From positions 1-24,349 of the forward strand of contig CAMAHO010000008.1 in the NCBI GenBank assembly GCA_945834545.1: a DNA stretch of 24,349 nucleotides, written 5' to 3'. How positions within the stretch are numbered: position 1 is the first letter of the stretch; each line of letters begins with the position of its first letter. The position numbers were made by a program, and so were the translations under genes. The stretch comes from an uncultured Lachnospiraceae bacterium (lineage in GTDB: Bacteria; Bacillota; Clostridia; Lachnospirales; Lachnospiraceae). Positions 1 to 7,587 of the stretch are shown here, in pieces. The notes beneath the pieces were generated by a model. The model made no database searches. It worked only from the letters and a program-made list of their open reading frames with translations, and had not been told where the DNA came from.

Positions 1-853
1 TAATTCTGACATAATTTTGAACCTCCTCGATTAATTTGTTTGGGGTGGAAGCCCCTGCAGTAATACCCACCAGGCGAACAGCTTTAGGCAGTTCTAAATG
101 CAAGTCATCCAGTGTCTGTATAAAATAGGTGTTTTCACATACTTCCGCACATATCTCATACAATTTTGTGGTGTTGGAACTGTGCTTTGCCCCAATCACC
201 AACATTGCGTCTGCTCTTCTGGCCAACTCTCTTGTCTGAGTCTGTCTTTCCATCGTAGCATTGCATATAGTATTCACAACATTAACATTATACCCATTGT
301 CTTTCAAAATATCAACTATTTCTTCAAATTTCTTGTAGTTATATGTCGTTTGCGCTACCATGCAGTAATTTGTCTCCCTGGAATCCTGAAAAAGCAGTGC
401 CTGCTCTTTGTTTTCCAGGACAAAGCACTTCCCTTTGCTCCACCCCTGAATCCCCTCCACCTCGGGATGAATGGGATTGCCGACAATAATGATGTTTTCT
501 CCTTCCAGGCTTTTGGCTTCTACCACCTGGTGTATTCGTTTCACAAAAGGACAGGTTGCATCTACCAGGACCAAATTGCTTTCTTCGATTCTCTTTTGGA
601 TTCTCTCCGGAATTCCATGAGCCCGAATGAGCAAAACGGCCTTCTCCCCACTTTGTATCAGGGTTTCCAAGTCCTGCTCATGTTCCACCACGCTTACCCC
701 TTTTTCACAAAGCTCCTGTACCACAGAATCATTGTGTACAATGGGGCCATAGGTGTAGACCTTTTCACCGGTTTTGAGTTTTTCATATACAGCTTCTACT
801 GCTCGCCTTACTCCAAAGCAAAAGCCGGCTGACTTTGCAATTTCTACCTTCAT
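1..853 (-). CDS. ispH: 4-hydroxy-3-methylbut-2-enyl diphosphate reductase IspH (LytB), 3' end outside window
   Basis: Translating the minus strand from the ATG at 853 gives an unbroken frame to the window edge, beginning MKVEIAKSAGFCFGVRRAVE. IspH is the [4Fe-4S] enzyme that makes IPP and DMAPP in the last step of the MEP isoprenoid pathway. Three cysteines match the cluster ligands: Cys12 in GFCFGV, one in VDATCPFVKRIH and one in NTICNATMERQ. The RAHGIP, GNPIHPEV and GITAGASTP blocks are also diagnostic. The start codon overlaps the cmk stop as ATGA, which implies translational coupling. In many Clostridia this protein continues into C-terminal S1 RNA-binding repeats. The window ends just after GITAGASTPN, so that cannot be seen here. 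Confidence 0.97.
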   Translation of the reverse strand, partial: MKVEIAKSAGFCFGVRRAVEAVYEKLKTGEKVYTYGPIVHNDSVVQELCEKGVSVVEHEQDLETLIQSGEKAVLLIRAHGIPERIQKRIEESNLVLVDATCPFVKRIHQVVEAKSLEGENIIIVGNPIHPEVEGIQGWSKGKCFVLENKEQALLFQDSRETNYCMVAQTTYNYKKFEEIVDILKDNGYNVNVVNTICNATMERQTQTRELARRADAMLVIGAKHSSNTTKLYEICAEVCENTYFIQTLDDLHLELPKAVRLVGITAGASTPNKLIEEVQNYVRI

Positions 854-1524
854 GAAAGCAAACCCTTTTCCTTACACACTTCCAAAATTCGTTCTACTCC
901 CTGCTCCAGGGTCATATCCGAATTATCCACTAATACGGCATCCTTAGCCTGACATAGGGGGGATGTTTCCCTATGCATATCGCGGTAATCTCTCTCCTCA
1001 ATATCCGCCTTTATCGTCTCTAAGTCTGCACTCTGCCCCTTGGCAAGCAACTCCTCCATACGTCTCCTGGCACGAACAAGAGAGCTGGCGGTGAGATAAA
1101 TCTTCACATCTGCCTTGGGTAGTACGCAGGTTCCGATATCCCTTCCATCCATAACACAATCCTTTTGAGCCGCTAATTCTTTTTGCAGGGATACTAACTT
1201 CTCTCTCAGCTTTGGCACCACGCTGGTGGCTGAAGCCATATTTCCTACTTCCTCTGTACGAAGATATGCATTGACATTTTCTCCGTTTAGATAAACCACC
1301 TGCTCACCATTTTCATAAGCAATGCTGATGGAGGCATTCTGGCACACCCGGCCTATCTGTTCAACATCAGCCGGATTGACTTCCTGACGCATCAGATAGA
1401 GTGCCATGGCCCGATACATGGCTCCTGTATCTACATAAATATAGTTTAACCGCTTGGCTATCTGCTTTGCGATTGTGCTTTTTCCTGCTCCTGCAGGTCC
1501 GTCTATGGCAATATTTTTACTCAT
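850..1524 (-). CDS. cmk: (d)CMP kinase
   Basis: Cytidylate kinase, 224 residues, the usual bacterial length. It phosphorylates CMP and dCMP with ATP in the cytoplasm. The P-loop GPAGAGKS lies at residues 9-16 after a short beta strand. The YVDTGAMYRA block and DGRDIGTCVLPKADVKIYLT are typical of the CMP-kinase family, and the LID-like region with RDYRDMHRETSPL follows. The start ATG at 1524 lies inside the last codons of the upstream flavoprotein gene, whose purine-rich end supplies the ribosome binding site (GGAGGAGAAGG). The stop overlaps the ispH start. The order flavoprotein-cmk-ispH is common in Clostridia. Confidence 0.97.
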   Translation of the reverse strand: MSKNIAIDGPAGAGKSTIAKQIAKRLNYIYVDTGAMYRAMALYLMRQEVNPADVEQIGRVCQNASISIAYENGEQVVYLNGENVNAYLRTEEVGNMASATSVVPKLREKLVSLQKELAAQKDCVMDGRDIGTCVLPKADVKIYLTASSLVRARRRMEELLAKGQSADLETIKADIEERDYRDMHRETSPLCQAKDAVLVDNSDMTLEQGVERILEVCKEKGLLS

Positions 1525-2764
1525 CCTTCTCCTCCTTTGCCGCGTTTGTCCCGGCTAAATACCCGGTAGACCAGGCAATCTGCAAATTATATCCGCCTGT
1601 CAGGGCGTCCAGATCCATGACTTCCCCTGCAAAATACAAACCCTTTACCAGCTTTGACTCCATAGTAGCCGGCTGTATTTCCTTGCAAGCCACACCTCCC
1701 TGGGTGATGATGGCCTCCTCAAAGGGACGCGTATCTGCGATGGTAAGCTTTAGATTTTTGATCCTATCTCCGAAACGAAGTCGTTCCTCTCTTGAGACAG
1801 AATTGCACTTTTTTTCAGGGTCTATCCCGGATAGCTCCACCATAACCGGAATCAATTTGGCCGGAAACAGACCTGCCAGGGAATTCTTAAACTGTTTGTT
1901 ATGATTTTCCTCAAACTCACGCAATAGTCTGGCATCCAGCTGTGCTACAGAAAGCGCCGGTTTCAAATCAATTATGACCACCGCCTCTCCCTTACTCCTG
2001 TATTTTTGCCAATAACTGCTGGCAGAAAGCACAAGAGGACCTGTAATCCCGAAATGTGTAAACAGCATCTCTCCCAGTTCAGAGTAATATTCCTTCTTTC
2101 CAACACTCAAGGTAAGTGTCACATTTCGCAACGATAACCCCATTAGCTTAGGCACCCATTCTTCCACCGTAACTAAGGGTACCAAGGCCGGTTTTGGTTC
2201 TACCAGGGTATGTCCTGCCTGTTGGGCAAAGTCATAGCCATCTCCTGTAGAGCCTGTGGAGGGATAGCTTTTCCCGCCGGTGGCTACTATCACGGCATCC
2301 GCCTTCAGGCTCTTGCCATTGGATAACAGTACACCATCCACCTGATTCTCTCTATATAGTATATCCTTCACTTCTGAGTTTAGTCGCACCTCAACTGTTT
2401 CCTGTTTTAGTGCTCTTTGCAAGGCAGAGATGACATCTGAGGCGTGGTCACTGATTGGGAATACCCTCTCCCCTCGTTCCACCTTTAAGTGGCACCCCAT
2501 TTGCTCCAGTACGCTTTGAATGGAATCCTTGTCGAACTGGTTATAAGCACTATACAGAAACTTCGGATTGCTGACGACAGATAGCAGATGCTTTTCCATT
2601 TCATGATTATTTGTCACATTGCATCTGCCCTTCCCGGTAATGAAGAGTTTTTTTCCAAGCTTCTCATTCTTTTCTACAAGAGTGACTCTGGCGCCTCCTC
2701 TAGCAGCATAAATTGCCGCAACCATCCCTGCGGCTCCACCTCCGACGACTACTACCTGCTTCAC
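1517..2764 (-). CDS. NAD(P)/FAD-dependent oxidoreductase, BaiN/HI0933 family
   Basis: A 415-residue flavoprotein. It has an N-terminal FAD-binding Rossmann motif (VVVGGGAAGMVAAIYAA, residues 5-21) followed by VEKNEKLGKKLFITGKGRCN, which is diagnostic of the HI0933/YhiN family. A second FAD-contact block is VIVATGGKSYPSTGSTGDGY, and the C-terminal FAD block is GLYFAGEVMDLDALTGGYNLQIAWSTG. The start is GTG at 2764, preceded by AGGAGG at 7 bases. It overlaps the regulator's TGA as GTGA. Some relatives are named BaiN for bile-acid 7-dehydroxylation, but most members have no proven substrate. Its place in a cmk-ispH operon suggests a housekeeping redox role, so I do not assign bile-acid chemistry. 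Confidence 0.93.
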   Translation of the reverse strand: MKQVVVVGGGAAGMVAAIYAARGGARVTLVEKNEKLGKKLFITGKGRCNVTNNHEMEKHLLSVVSNPKFLYSAYNQFDKDSIQSVLEQMGCHLKVERGERVFPISDHASDVISALQRALKQETVEVRLNSEVKDILYRENQVDGVLLSNGKSLKADAVIVATGGKSYPSTGSTGDGYDFAQQAGHTLVEPKPALVPLVTVEEWVPKLMGLSLRNVTLTLSVGKKEYYSELGEMLFTHFGITGPLVLSASSYWQKYRSKGEAVVIIDLKPALSVAQLDARLLREFEENHNKQFKNSLAGLFPAKLIPVMVELSGIDPEKKCNSVSREERLRFGDRIKNLKLTIADTRPFEEAIITQGGVACKEIQPATMESKLVKGLYFAGEVMDLDALTGGYNLQIAWSTGYLAGTNAAKEEKDE

Positions 2765-3687
2765 TTAGCATCCTCCTCTTGTCTCCTCAAAGGATAATTG
2801 AGCATAGGCTCGTCGTCAATAAAGTTGATTTCATCATTTAAGTAAACCTGATAGTTGTCCCACACTTCCTCCAGCATCTCCAGATTCTCTTTTACTGTAT
2901 TGGGACATTTTAAACACAGTGCCACCACAAGCGCATTGATGACGCTTAAGGGTGCTACAAGGGAATCTACTATAGAAACCATATCACTTCTGGCAAATAA
3001 GTTGCAGGAAGAATACAAATTCATTGGCGAATGTGCTGAATCAGTAAGTGCAATCACCTTGGCATTTCGGTCATTTGCAAATTCCATAGCTTTCAAGGTA
3101 CGCATGGAGTATCTAGGAAAGCTGATACCGATAAAACAATCCTTGTCAGTAATATGCATCATCTGTTCAAAGGTCTCACTGACACTGGTAGTATTTAACA
3201 ATCGGATGTTTCCACGAATCATATTTAAATAAAAATGCAGGAAAGCAGCCAAAGGCTCATTTGAGCGAAGTCCCATAATGTAAACCGTCTCTGCCTCCAA
3301 AATAATGGAAACTGCTGTATCAAAGGAAGCCACATCCAGATTGCTCATGGTATGCTGAATTTTCTCAATATCCGAGCTAAGGACAGAGGTCAGTATCTCT
3401 GACTCTGAGCGTGCTTTATATGCTGCTCCCATACCACTGATACCGGAAAGCTTTCCCCGCACGCACTCCTCCATTGCTCTCTGCAATTTGGGATATCCGT
3501 TATAGCCCAGGCTTGCAGCAAATCTGACTACCGTAGACTCACTAATTTCCAATACATCCCCCAGAGAGGCCGCGGTCATAAACACAGCTTCATCCATATG
3601 TGCCAGAATGTACTCCGCTATTTTCTTGTGGCTTTTGCTCATTCTCTGTTTGTGTACTTCCATGCGTCTCAGTAAATCATTATTCAT
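2761..3687 (-). CDS. MurR/RpiR family transcriptional regulator (HTH + SIS)
   Basis: A cytoplasmic DNA-binding regulator of about 308 residues. The N-terminal RpiR helix-turn-helix domain (about residues 1-77) contains SHKKIAEYILAHMDEAVFMTA and the recognition-helix region SESTVVRFAASLGYNGY. A SIS sugar-isomerase fold follows at about 115-250 (VYIMGLRSNEPLAAFL, DCFIGISFPRYSMRT, VIALTDSAHSPM). Family members sense phosphosugars; this ligand is unknown. I use the ATG at 3687, 9 bases after GAGGAG, and not an upstream in-frame TTG at 3711, which lies in the terminator and before the ribosome binding site. The stop overlaps the next start as GTGA. It lies directly downstream of the decarboxylase cluster and could regulate it, but that is inference. 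Confidence 0.93.
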   Translation of the reverse strand: MNNDLLRRMEVHKQRMSKSHKKIAEYILAHMDEAVFMTAASLGDVLEISESTVVRFAASLGYNGYPKLQRAMEECVRGKLSGISGMGAAYKARSESEILTSVLSSDIEKIQHTMSNLDVASFDTAVSIILEAETVYIMGLRSNEPLAAFLHFYLNMIRGNIRLLNTTSVSETFEQMMHITDKDCFIGISFPRYSMRTLKAMEFANDRNAKVIALTDSAHSPMNLYSSCNLFARSDMVSIVDSLVAPLSVINALVVALCLKCPNTVKENLEMLEEVWDNYQVYLNDEINFIDDEPMLNYPLRRQEEDAK

Positions 3688-3696
3688 ATGTGTTTT

Positions 3697-3702
3697 CTCC
3701 TC
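3697..3702 (-). promoter_or_regulatory. Ribosome binding site GAGGAG that fixes the rpiR start
   Basis: On the minus strand GAGGAG is followed by 9 bases and the ATG at 3687. It begins only 8 bases downstream of the preceding terminator's T run, so there is almost no room for a separate promoter between terminator and gene. Confidence 0.75.
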
Positions 3703-3709
3703 GAAACTC

Positions 3710-3739
3710 AAAAGGACGGTACCATATTCGGCACCGTCC
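3710..3739 (-). terminator. Intrinsic terminator after the decarboxylase cluster
   Basis: On the minus strand GGACGGTGCC (3739-3730), a 6-base loop, then GGTACCGTCC (3723-3714) and TTTT. Ten pairs form with one G-U wobble. It begins 13 bases after the oadA stop and ends just before the rpiR ribosome binding site. It could end the sodium-pump transcript or attenuate read-through into rpiR. Confidence 0.8.
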
Positions 3740-3752
3740 CCCTGTAATCCTT

Positions 3753-5180
3753 TTAGACAGGATATGCTCCATTTTTTGTGTCTGCAACAGAAAGATCCAC
3801 TTTCTCCTGCTGTGCCTGACGATATTTAAAGAAATCCTTAGCAACCTGAGGGAATAAAGCATAGCTTAATACATCCTCATCCTGCTGCTTGTACTCTTTC
3901 ATTTCGCTTTCCAGCTTGTTCATCTCTGCAGGAAGTGTATCTGCGAAACGACCGGTCAATCTCTCCTCGCCGGGAATAACCTTGTCAATTACCTCCTGGC
4001 TCATAGGCTTAACTGTCTGACCATATTCGCCACGCAGCACAGCCTTGGTCTCCTTGGTAGCCATCTTGTATCTCTCGCCCATAAGGACATTAAATACTGC
4101 CTGGGTACCTACAATCTGTGAAGAAGGAGTTACCAAAGGAGGCTCGCCCAGATCCTTACGTACTGCAGGAATCTCCTTCAATACATCATAGTACTTATCC
4201 TCTGCATTCTGTTCCTTCAGCTGGCTAACCATGTTGGAAAGCATACCGCCGGGTACCTGATACAGCAGAGTCTTAATATCAACGCCCATAACCTTAGGAT
4301 TGAGTAAGCCGTTTGCAAGGCACTCATCTCTGTAAGGGCGGAAGTAATCAGCGATTTCAGCCAACAGATTCTGGTCAAAGCCGGTGTCGTATTCCGTACC
4401 CTTAAATGTCTCCACCATAACCTCTGTAGCAGGCTGTGAAGTACCCATAGCAAAAGGACTCATAGCGGTGTCAATGACATCTACGCCAGCCTCTACTGCC
4501 TTCAAGTAGGTCATAGAAGCCACACCTGAGGTATAGTGGGTATGCAGCTGGATAGGAAGCTTTGTATTTTCCTTCATAGCTTTAATCAGCTCTGTTGCCT
4601 TATAAGGCACAAGCAGACCTGCCATATCCTTGATACAGATAGAATCAGCACCCATCTCCTCGATATTCTTAGCCATCTCTGCCCAGTACTCTAAGGTATA
4701 GGCATCTCCTAAGGTATAGGAAAGAGCCACCTGTGCATGGCCTCTGCCTTCCTGCTGTTTCATCTTGTTGGTAGCATTTACAGCTTCCTGTAAGTTAGGC
4801 AGATAGTTTAAGCAGTCAAAAATACGGATGATATCGATACCGTTGGAAATAGACTTCTGTACAAAGGCATCTACTACATCATCAGCATAAGGTCTGTAAC
4901 CTAAAATGTTTTGACCGCGGAACAACATCTGCAGCTTTGTATTTTTAAATCCATCACGAAGCTTGCGAAGGCGATCCCAGGGATCTTCCTTCAGGAAACG
5001 AAGGGATGCATCAAAGGTAGCACCACCCCAGCACTCTACGGAATGATAGCCAACCTTGTCCATCTTCTCTACAATGGGAAGCATAAACTCTGTAGGCATT
5101 CTGGTAGCAATTAAGGACTGGTGAGCATCACGCAAAATGGTTTCCGTAATCTTAATCGGTTTCTTAACTTGTTCTGACAT
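3753..5180 (-). CDS. oadA: Oxaloacetate decarboxylase subunit alpha / transcarboxylase 5S-type carboxyltransferase
   Basis: A 475-residue biotin-dependent carboxyltransferase of the OadA / pyruvate carboxylase B / transcarboxylase 5S family. It moves CO2 between oxaloacetate (or pyruvate) and biotin. The TIM-barrel domain begins with ITETILRDAHQS, with Asp18 as metal ligand. GADSICIKDMAGLL holds Lys184, the position of the carbamylated metal-ligand lysine of the family, and HTHYTSG holds His213 and His215. The C-terminal conserved carboxylase domain runs from about residue 290. The biotinyl domain that ends many OadA proteins is absent; a separate carrier is encoded upstream. GGAGG lies 9 bases before the ATG. 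It is the last gene before the terminator. Direction of reaction in vivo is inference. Confidence 0.95.
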   Translation of the reverse strand: MSEQVKKPIKITETILRDAHQSLIATRMPTEFMLPIVEKMDKVGYHSVECWGGATFDASLRFLKEDPWDRLRKLRDGFKNTKLQMLFRGQNILGYRPYADDVVDAFVQKSISNGIDIIRIFDCLNYLPNLQEAVNATNKMKQQEGRGHAQVALSYTLGDAYTLEYWAEMAKNIEEMGADSICIKDMAGLLVPYKATELIKAMKENTKLPIQLHTHYTSGVASMTYLKAVEAGVDVIDTAMSPFAMGTSQPATEVMVETFKGTEYDTGFDQNLLAEIADYFRPYRDECLANGLLNPKVMGVDIKTLLYQVPGGMLSNMVSQLKEQNAEDKYYDVLKEIPAVRKDLGEPPLVTPSSQIVGTQAVFNVLMGERYKMATKETKAVLRGEYGQTVKPMSQEVIDKVIPGEERLTGRFADTLPAEMNKLESEMKEYKQQDEDVLSYALFPQVAKDFFKYRQAQQEKVDLSVADTKNGAYPV

Positions 5181-5207
5181 TTACGAATTCCTCCATCATA
5201 TTTTTAT

Positions 5208-6359
5208 TTAGAATACTCCAAAAATAGCCATAAAGGTACCGGCTGCTACAGCAGTACCGATAACACCGGCAACATTAGGTCCCATAGCGTGCATCAACAG
5301 GAAGTTGGTGGGGTCTGCCTCGGCGCCGACCTTCTGGGACACACGGGCTGCCATAGGAACTGCAGATACGCCTGCGGAACCGATCAAAGGGTTTACCTTT
5401 CCACCGGTCAAAACGCACATCAGCTTACCAAACAAGACACCGGCAATGGTTCCGAAGATAAAGGCTAGCAAACCAAGTGCTACAATCTTTAAGGTAGCAA
5501 GGTTTAAGAATGCTTCTGCACTGGTGGTAGCACCTACAGAGGTACCCAGCATAATAACAACAATGTACATCAATGCATTGGATGCCGTATCTGTCAGCTG
5601 TCTTACCACTCCGGACTCTCTGAAGAGGTTACCTAACATCAGCATACCTACCAAAGGAACGGTGGTAGGAAGAATCAAACCAACAACAATTGTAACGACG
5701 ATAGGGAACAAAATCTTCTCCAGCTTGGATACCGGTCTAAGCTGGTTCATTTTAATCTTTCTCTCCTTCTCCGTAGTAAACAGCTTCATAAAGGGAGGCT
5801 GAATAATCGGAACCAGTGACATGTAGGAATAAGCTGCCACTGCGATAGGTCCCATAATCGCTGTCTGTCCCAGCTTGCTGGCTAAGAATATGGAGGTAGG
5901 ACCATCTGCACCACCAATAATGGAAATAGCAGCTGCCTGCATATCATTAAAGTCTAAAAGGATTGCTCCGAAGTAAGCAGCAAAGATACCAAACTGTGCC
6001 GCTGCTCCCAACAAGAAGCTCTTGGGATTTGCAATCAAAGGGCCAAAATCTGTCATAGCACCTACGCCCATGAAAATCAGGGAAGGCAGGATAGCCCATT
6101 CATCCAAAATGTAGAAATAGTGGAGTAAACCACCTACACCGTTGGCAGCCTCCTCCGGAGAAAGCATAATATCCGGATAGATATTCACCAACAGCATACC
6201 GAAAGCAATCGGAGTTAACAGCAAGGGTTCAAAGCCGTGTCTGATTGCCAGGTATAGAAAAAAGCACGCAACACAAATCATAACATAATTTCCAACGGTA
6301 AGGTTGAAAAAGGCAGTTTGATGAATCAGGTTGCTTAATGTTTCTATAATGTAATCCAT
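5208..6359 (-). CDS. oadB: Sodium-ion-translocating decarboxylase subunit beta (OadB/GcdB/MmdB)
   Basis: A 383-residue, very hydrophobic multi-spanning membrane protein. In the family this subunit decarboxylates carboxybiotin and couples it to Na+ export. The family signature GGADGPTSIF includes Asp152, equivalent to the essential aspartate of known OadB proteins. The duplicated half carries SAGVSAVPMAARVSQKVG, followed by GPNVAGVIGTAVAAGTF near the C-terminus. The length is normal. A strong GGAGGT lies 6 bases before the ATG. It sits between the biotin carrier and oadA, as expected for one membrane complex. The substrate of the complex cannot be read from this subunit, as beta subunits of oxaloacetate, methylmalonyl-CoA and glutaconyl-CoA pumps are alike. 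Confidence 0.96.
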   Translation of the reverse strand: MDYIIETLSNLIHQTAFFNLTVGNYVMICVACFFLYLAIRHGFEPLLLTPIAFGMLLVNIYPDIMLSPEEAANGVGGLLHYFYILDEWAILPSLIFMGVGAMTDFGPLIANPKSFLLGAAAQFGIFAAYFGAILLDFNDMQAAAISIIGGADGPTSIFLASKLGQTAIMGPIAVAAYSYMSLVPIIQPPFMKLFTTEKERKIKMNQLRPVSKLEKILFPIVVTIVVGLILPTTVPLVGMLMLGNLFRESGVVRQLTDTASNALMYIVVIMLGTSVGATTSAEAFLNLATLKIVALGLLAFIFGTIAGVLFGKLMCVLTGGKVNPLIGSAGVSAVPMAARVSQKVGAEADPTNFLLMHAMGPNVAGVIGTAVAAGTFMAIFGVF

Positions 6360-6374
6360 TAGTTGACCTCCTGA

Positions 6375-6390
6375 TGCTCAAATCTGAGCA
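6375..6390 (-). other. Small hairpin between biotin carrier gene and oadB
   Basis: TGCTCA and TGAGCA form a perfect 6-bp stem with a 4-base loop, just upstream of the oadB ribosome binding site. There is no T run, so it is not a terminator. It may be an RNA processing or stability element that sets subunit ratios, or may be chance. Confidence 0.4.
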
Positions 6391-6402
6391 AAGCTCTCTT
6401 TC

Positions 6403-6771
6403 TTAGTTCATTGTAGCAAGTAATGCACCTGCTTCTACTGCATCGCCTACAGATACATTAATGCTTGCAACAGTACCGTCCTGAGGAGCCACTACAGGGA
6501 TTTCCATCTTCATAGCCTCCAGAATAACTACTGCATCGCCCCTCTTTACAGCCTGTCCAACACTAGCTTCTACCTTGAATACCTTACCGGCTGCACCAGC
6601 CTCAATCTTAACACCGCCAGCTGCACCGCTTGCTGCAGGAGCTGCCTTAGGAGCTGCCTTGGGTGCTGCCTTAGGTGCTGCAGGAGCTGCCTTAGGTGCT
6701 ACGCCGGCTGCGCCCTCTTCTACTACTACATCATATACATTTCCATTTACAGTGATAGTATAATTCTTCAT
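6403..6771 (-). CDS. Biotin carboxyl carrier subunit of decarboxylase (GcdC/MmdC-like)
   Basis: About 122 residues. A short N-terminal segment (MKNYTITVNGNVYDVVVEE) is followed by a mobile Ala/Pro/Lys linker with three tandem KAAP units at about residues 34-45. A biotinyl/lipoyl domain follows at about 53-122. The biotin attachment site is EAMKMEI with Lys88. In this family the carrier swings CO2 between the carboxyltransferase and the beta pump subunit. I choose the ATG at 6771 because GGAGG lies 8 bases before it; an upstream in-frame TTG at 6786 precedes that site. It supplies the biotin domain that the oadA product lacks, and may also serve the CoA carboxyltransferase in the same operon. 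Confidence 0.96.
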   Translation of the reverse strand: MKNYTITVNGNVYDVVVEEGAAGVAPKAAPAAPKAAPKAAPKAAPAASGAAGGVKIEAGAAGKVFKVEASVGQAVKRGDAVVILEAMKMEIPVVAPQDGTVASINVSVGDAVEAGALLATMN

Positions 6772-6787
6772 TTCATTTTCCTCCAAA

Positions 6788-7570
6788 TTATCGATTTACT
6801 TTACGAATTGAACGTACTACATAGCCGTCAGAGGAAGAAGCTCCCTCATAGGCAGCTACTGCCGCAGCAATCACGGCAACCAGCTCCAGGTCATCCTCTG
6901 CAACCTCTTCCTGCTCCACGATCTGAGCCACTGCATTGTCAATACCGGTGGCATTGTCGGATTTCTTCTTAGCCTTAGCATTCTGCACCTTCGCAATCAG
7001 GGTGAAGGAAGAAATGATCAGGCAGATCAGAATCAGAACAGCGAACACCGTTCCCATACCCAGCAAGGTATTCAGTCCTGCTTTTCCCATAAGCTCTCCT
7101 AAAGTCTGTTTCGGGCTTATGGATGCACTTTCCAGTTTTAAGTACTGGTCCTTGGAAAAGACAATCTCGACGGTACCCTGTTTCTTTGTACCGGCTACAT
7201 CCAAGGTAACAATGATTGTGTTTTTATCAATCTTTCCTTCTGCATTATTGACACTTTCTACAGTACCCACAGTGTCCAAGCCCTTTTTAAAGGATTCCAC
7301 TGCAGACTTTAACGCATTTCCGTCCACGGCGATGCCGCTTTCGCTTAAAGCCTTTTCCAGCTCTTCCGGTGTAAATACCTTAAGTGCAAAAGCCATAGAA
7401 TCTGTGTCAATAAAGTCATATATAAGGGAAATTATGTCAGTTGAAGCATATTCCTCTGCCATATCGACAAGGTCAGACTGATACTTTTCTACTTCCGGGT
7501 CTGCCTCGCCGCAAGCTGTAAAGCTAAAAAGGCAGGCGATTATGCAGAGTAAAGTAACAATTTTCTTCAT
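6788..7570 (-). CDS. OadG-family sodium pump gamma subunit with N-terminal lipoprotein domain
   Basis: A 260-residue protein of two parts. The N-terminus is a lipoprotein signal (MKKIVTLLCIIACLFSFTAC, lipid Cys20), followed by an extracytoplasmic domain to about 155 with helical and beta segments resembling DUF3887-like domains (weak). One membrane span follows at about 168-192 and a charged cytoplasmic tail. The tail ends DDLELVAVIAAAVAAYEG then VVRSIRKVNR, which is typical of OadG-like gamma subunits that assemble the alpha and beta subunits. Ordinary OadG proteins are about 80-130 residues and lack the outer domain. I choose the ATG at 7570, with GGTGAT 7 bases upstream, over the GTG at 7582. 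It lies between the carboxyltransferase and biotin-carrier genes. Confidence 0.85.
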   Translation of the reverse strand: MKKIVTLLCIIACLFSFTACGEADPEVEKYQSDLVDMAEEYASTDIISLIYDFIDTDSMAFALKVFTPEELEKALSESGIAVDGNALKSAVESFKKGLDTVGTVESVNNAEGKIDKNTIIVTLDVAGTKKQGTVEIVFSKDQYLKLESASISPKQTLGELMGKAGLNTLLGMGTVFAVLILICLIISSFTLIAKVQNAKAKKKSDNATGIDNAVAQIVEQEEVAEDDLELVAVIAAAVAAYEGASSSDGYVVRSIRKVNR

Positions 7571-7587
7571 ATCAATAATCACCCTTT

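Noticed and set aside
98..832. Plus-strand open frame of 244 codons
   Set aside because: It is antisense to ispH, whose minus-strand product carries all the iron-sulphur ligand motifs; the plus-strand product has no recognisable family.
1517..2764. Bile-acid 7-dehydroxylation gene (baiN)
   Set aside because: The family match is real, but no other bai genes are near and the cmk-ispH context is general in Clostridia, so bile-acid function is unsupported.
6601..6720. GC-rich short repeats as a possible minisatellite or mobile element
   Set aside because: They encode the Ala/Pro/Lys linker of the biotin carrier in frame, a family-typical low-complexity hinge.
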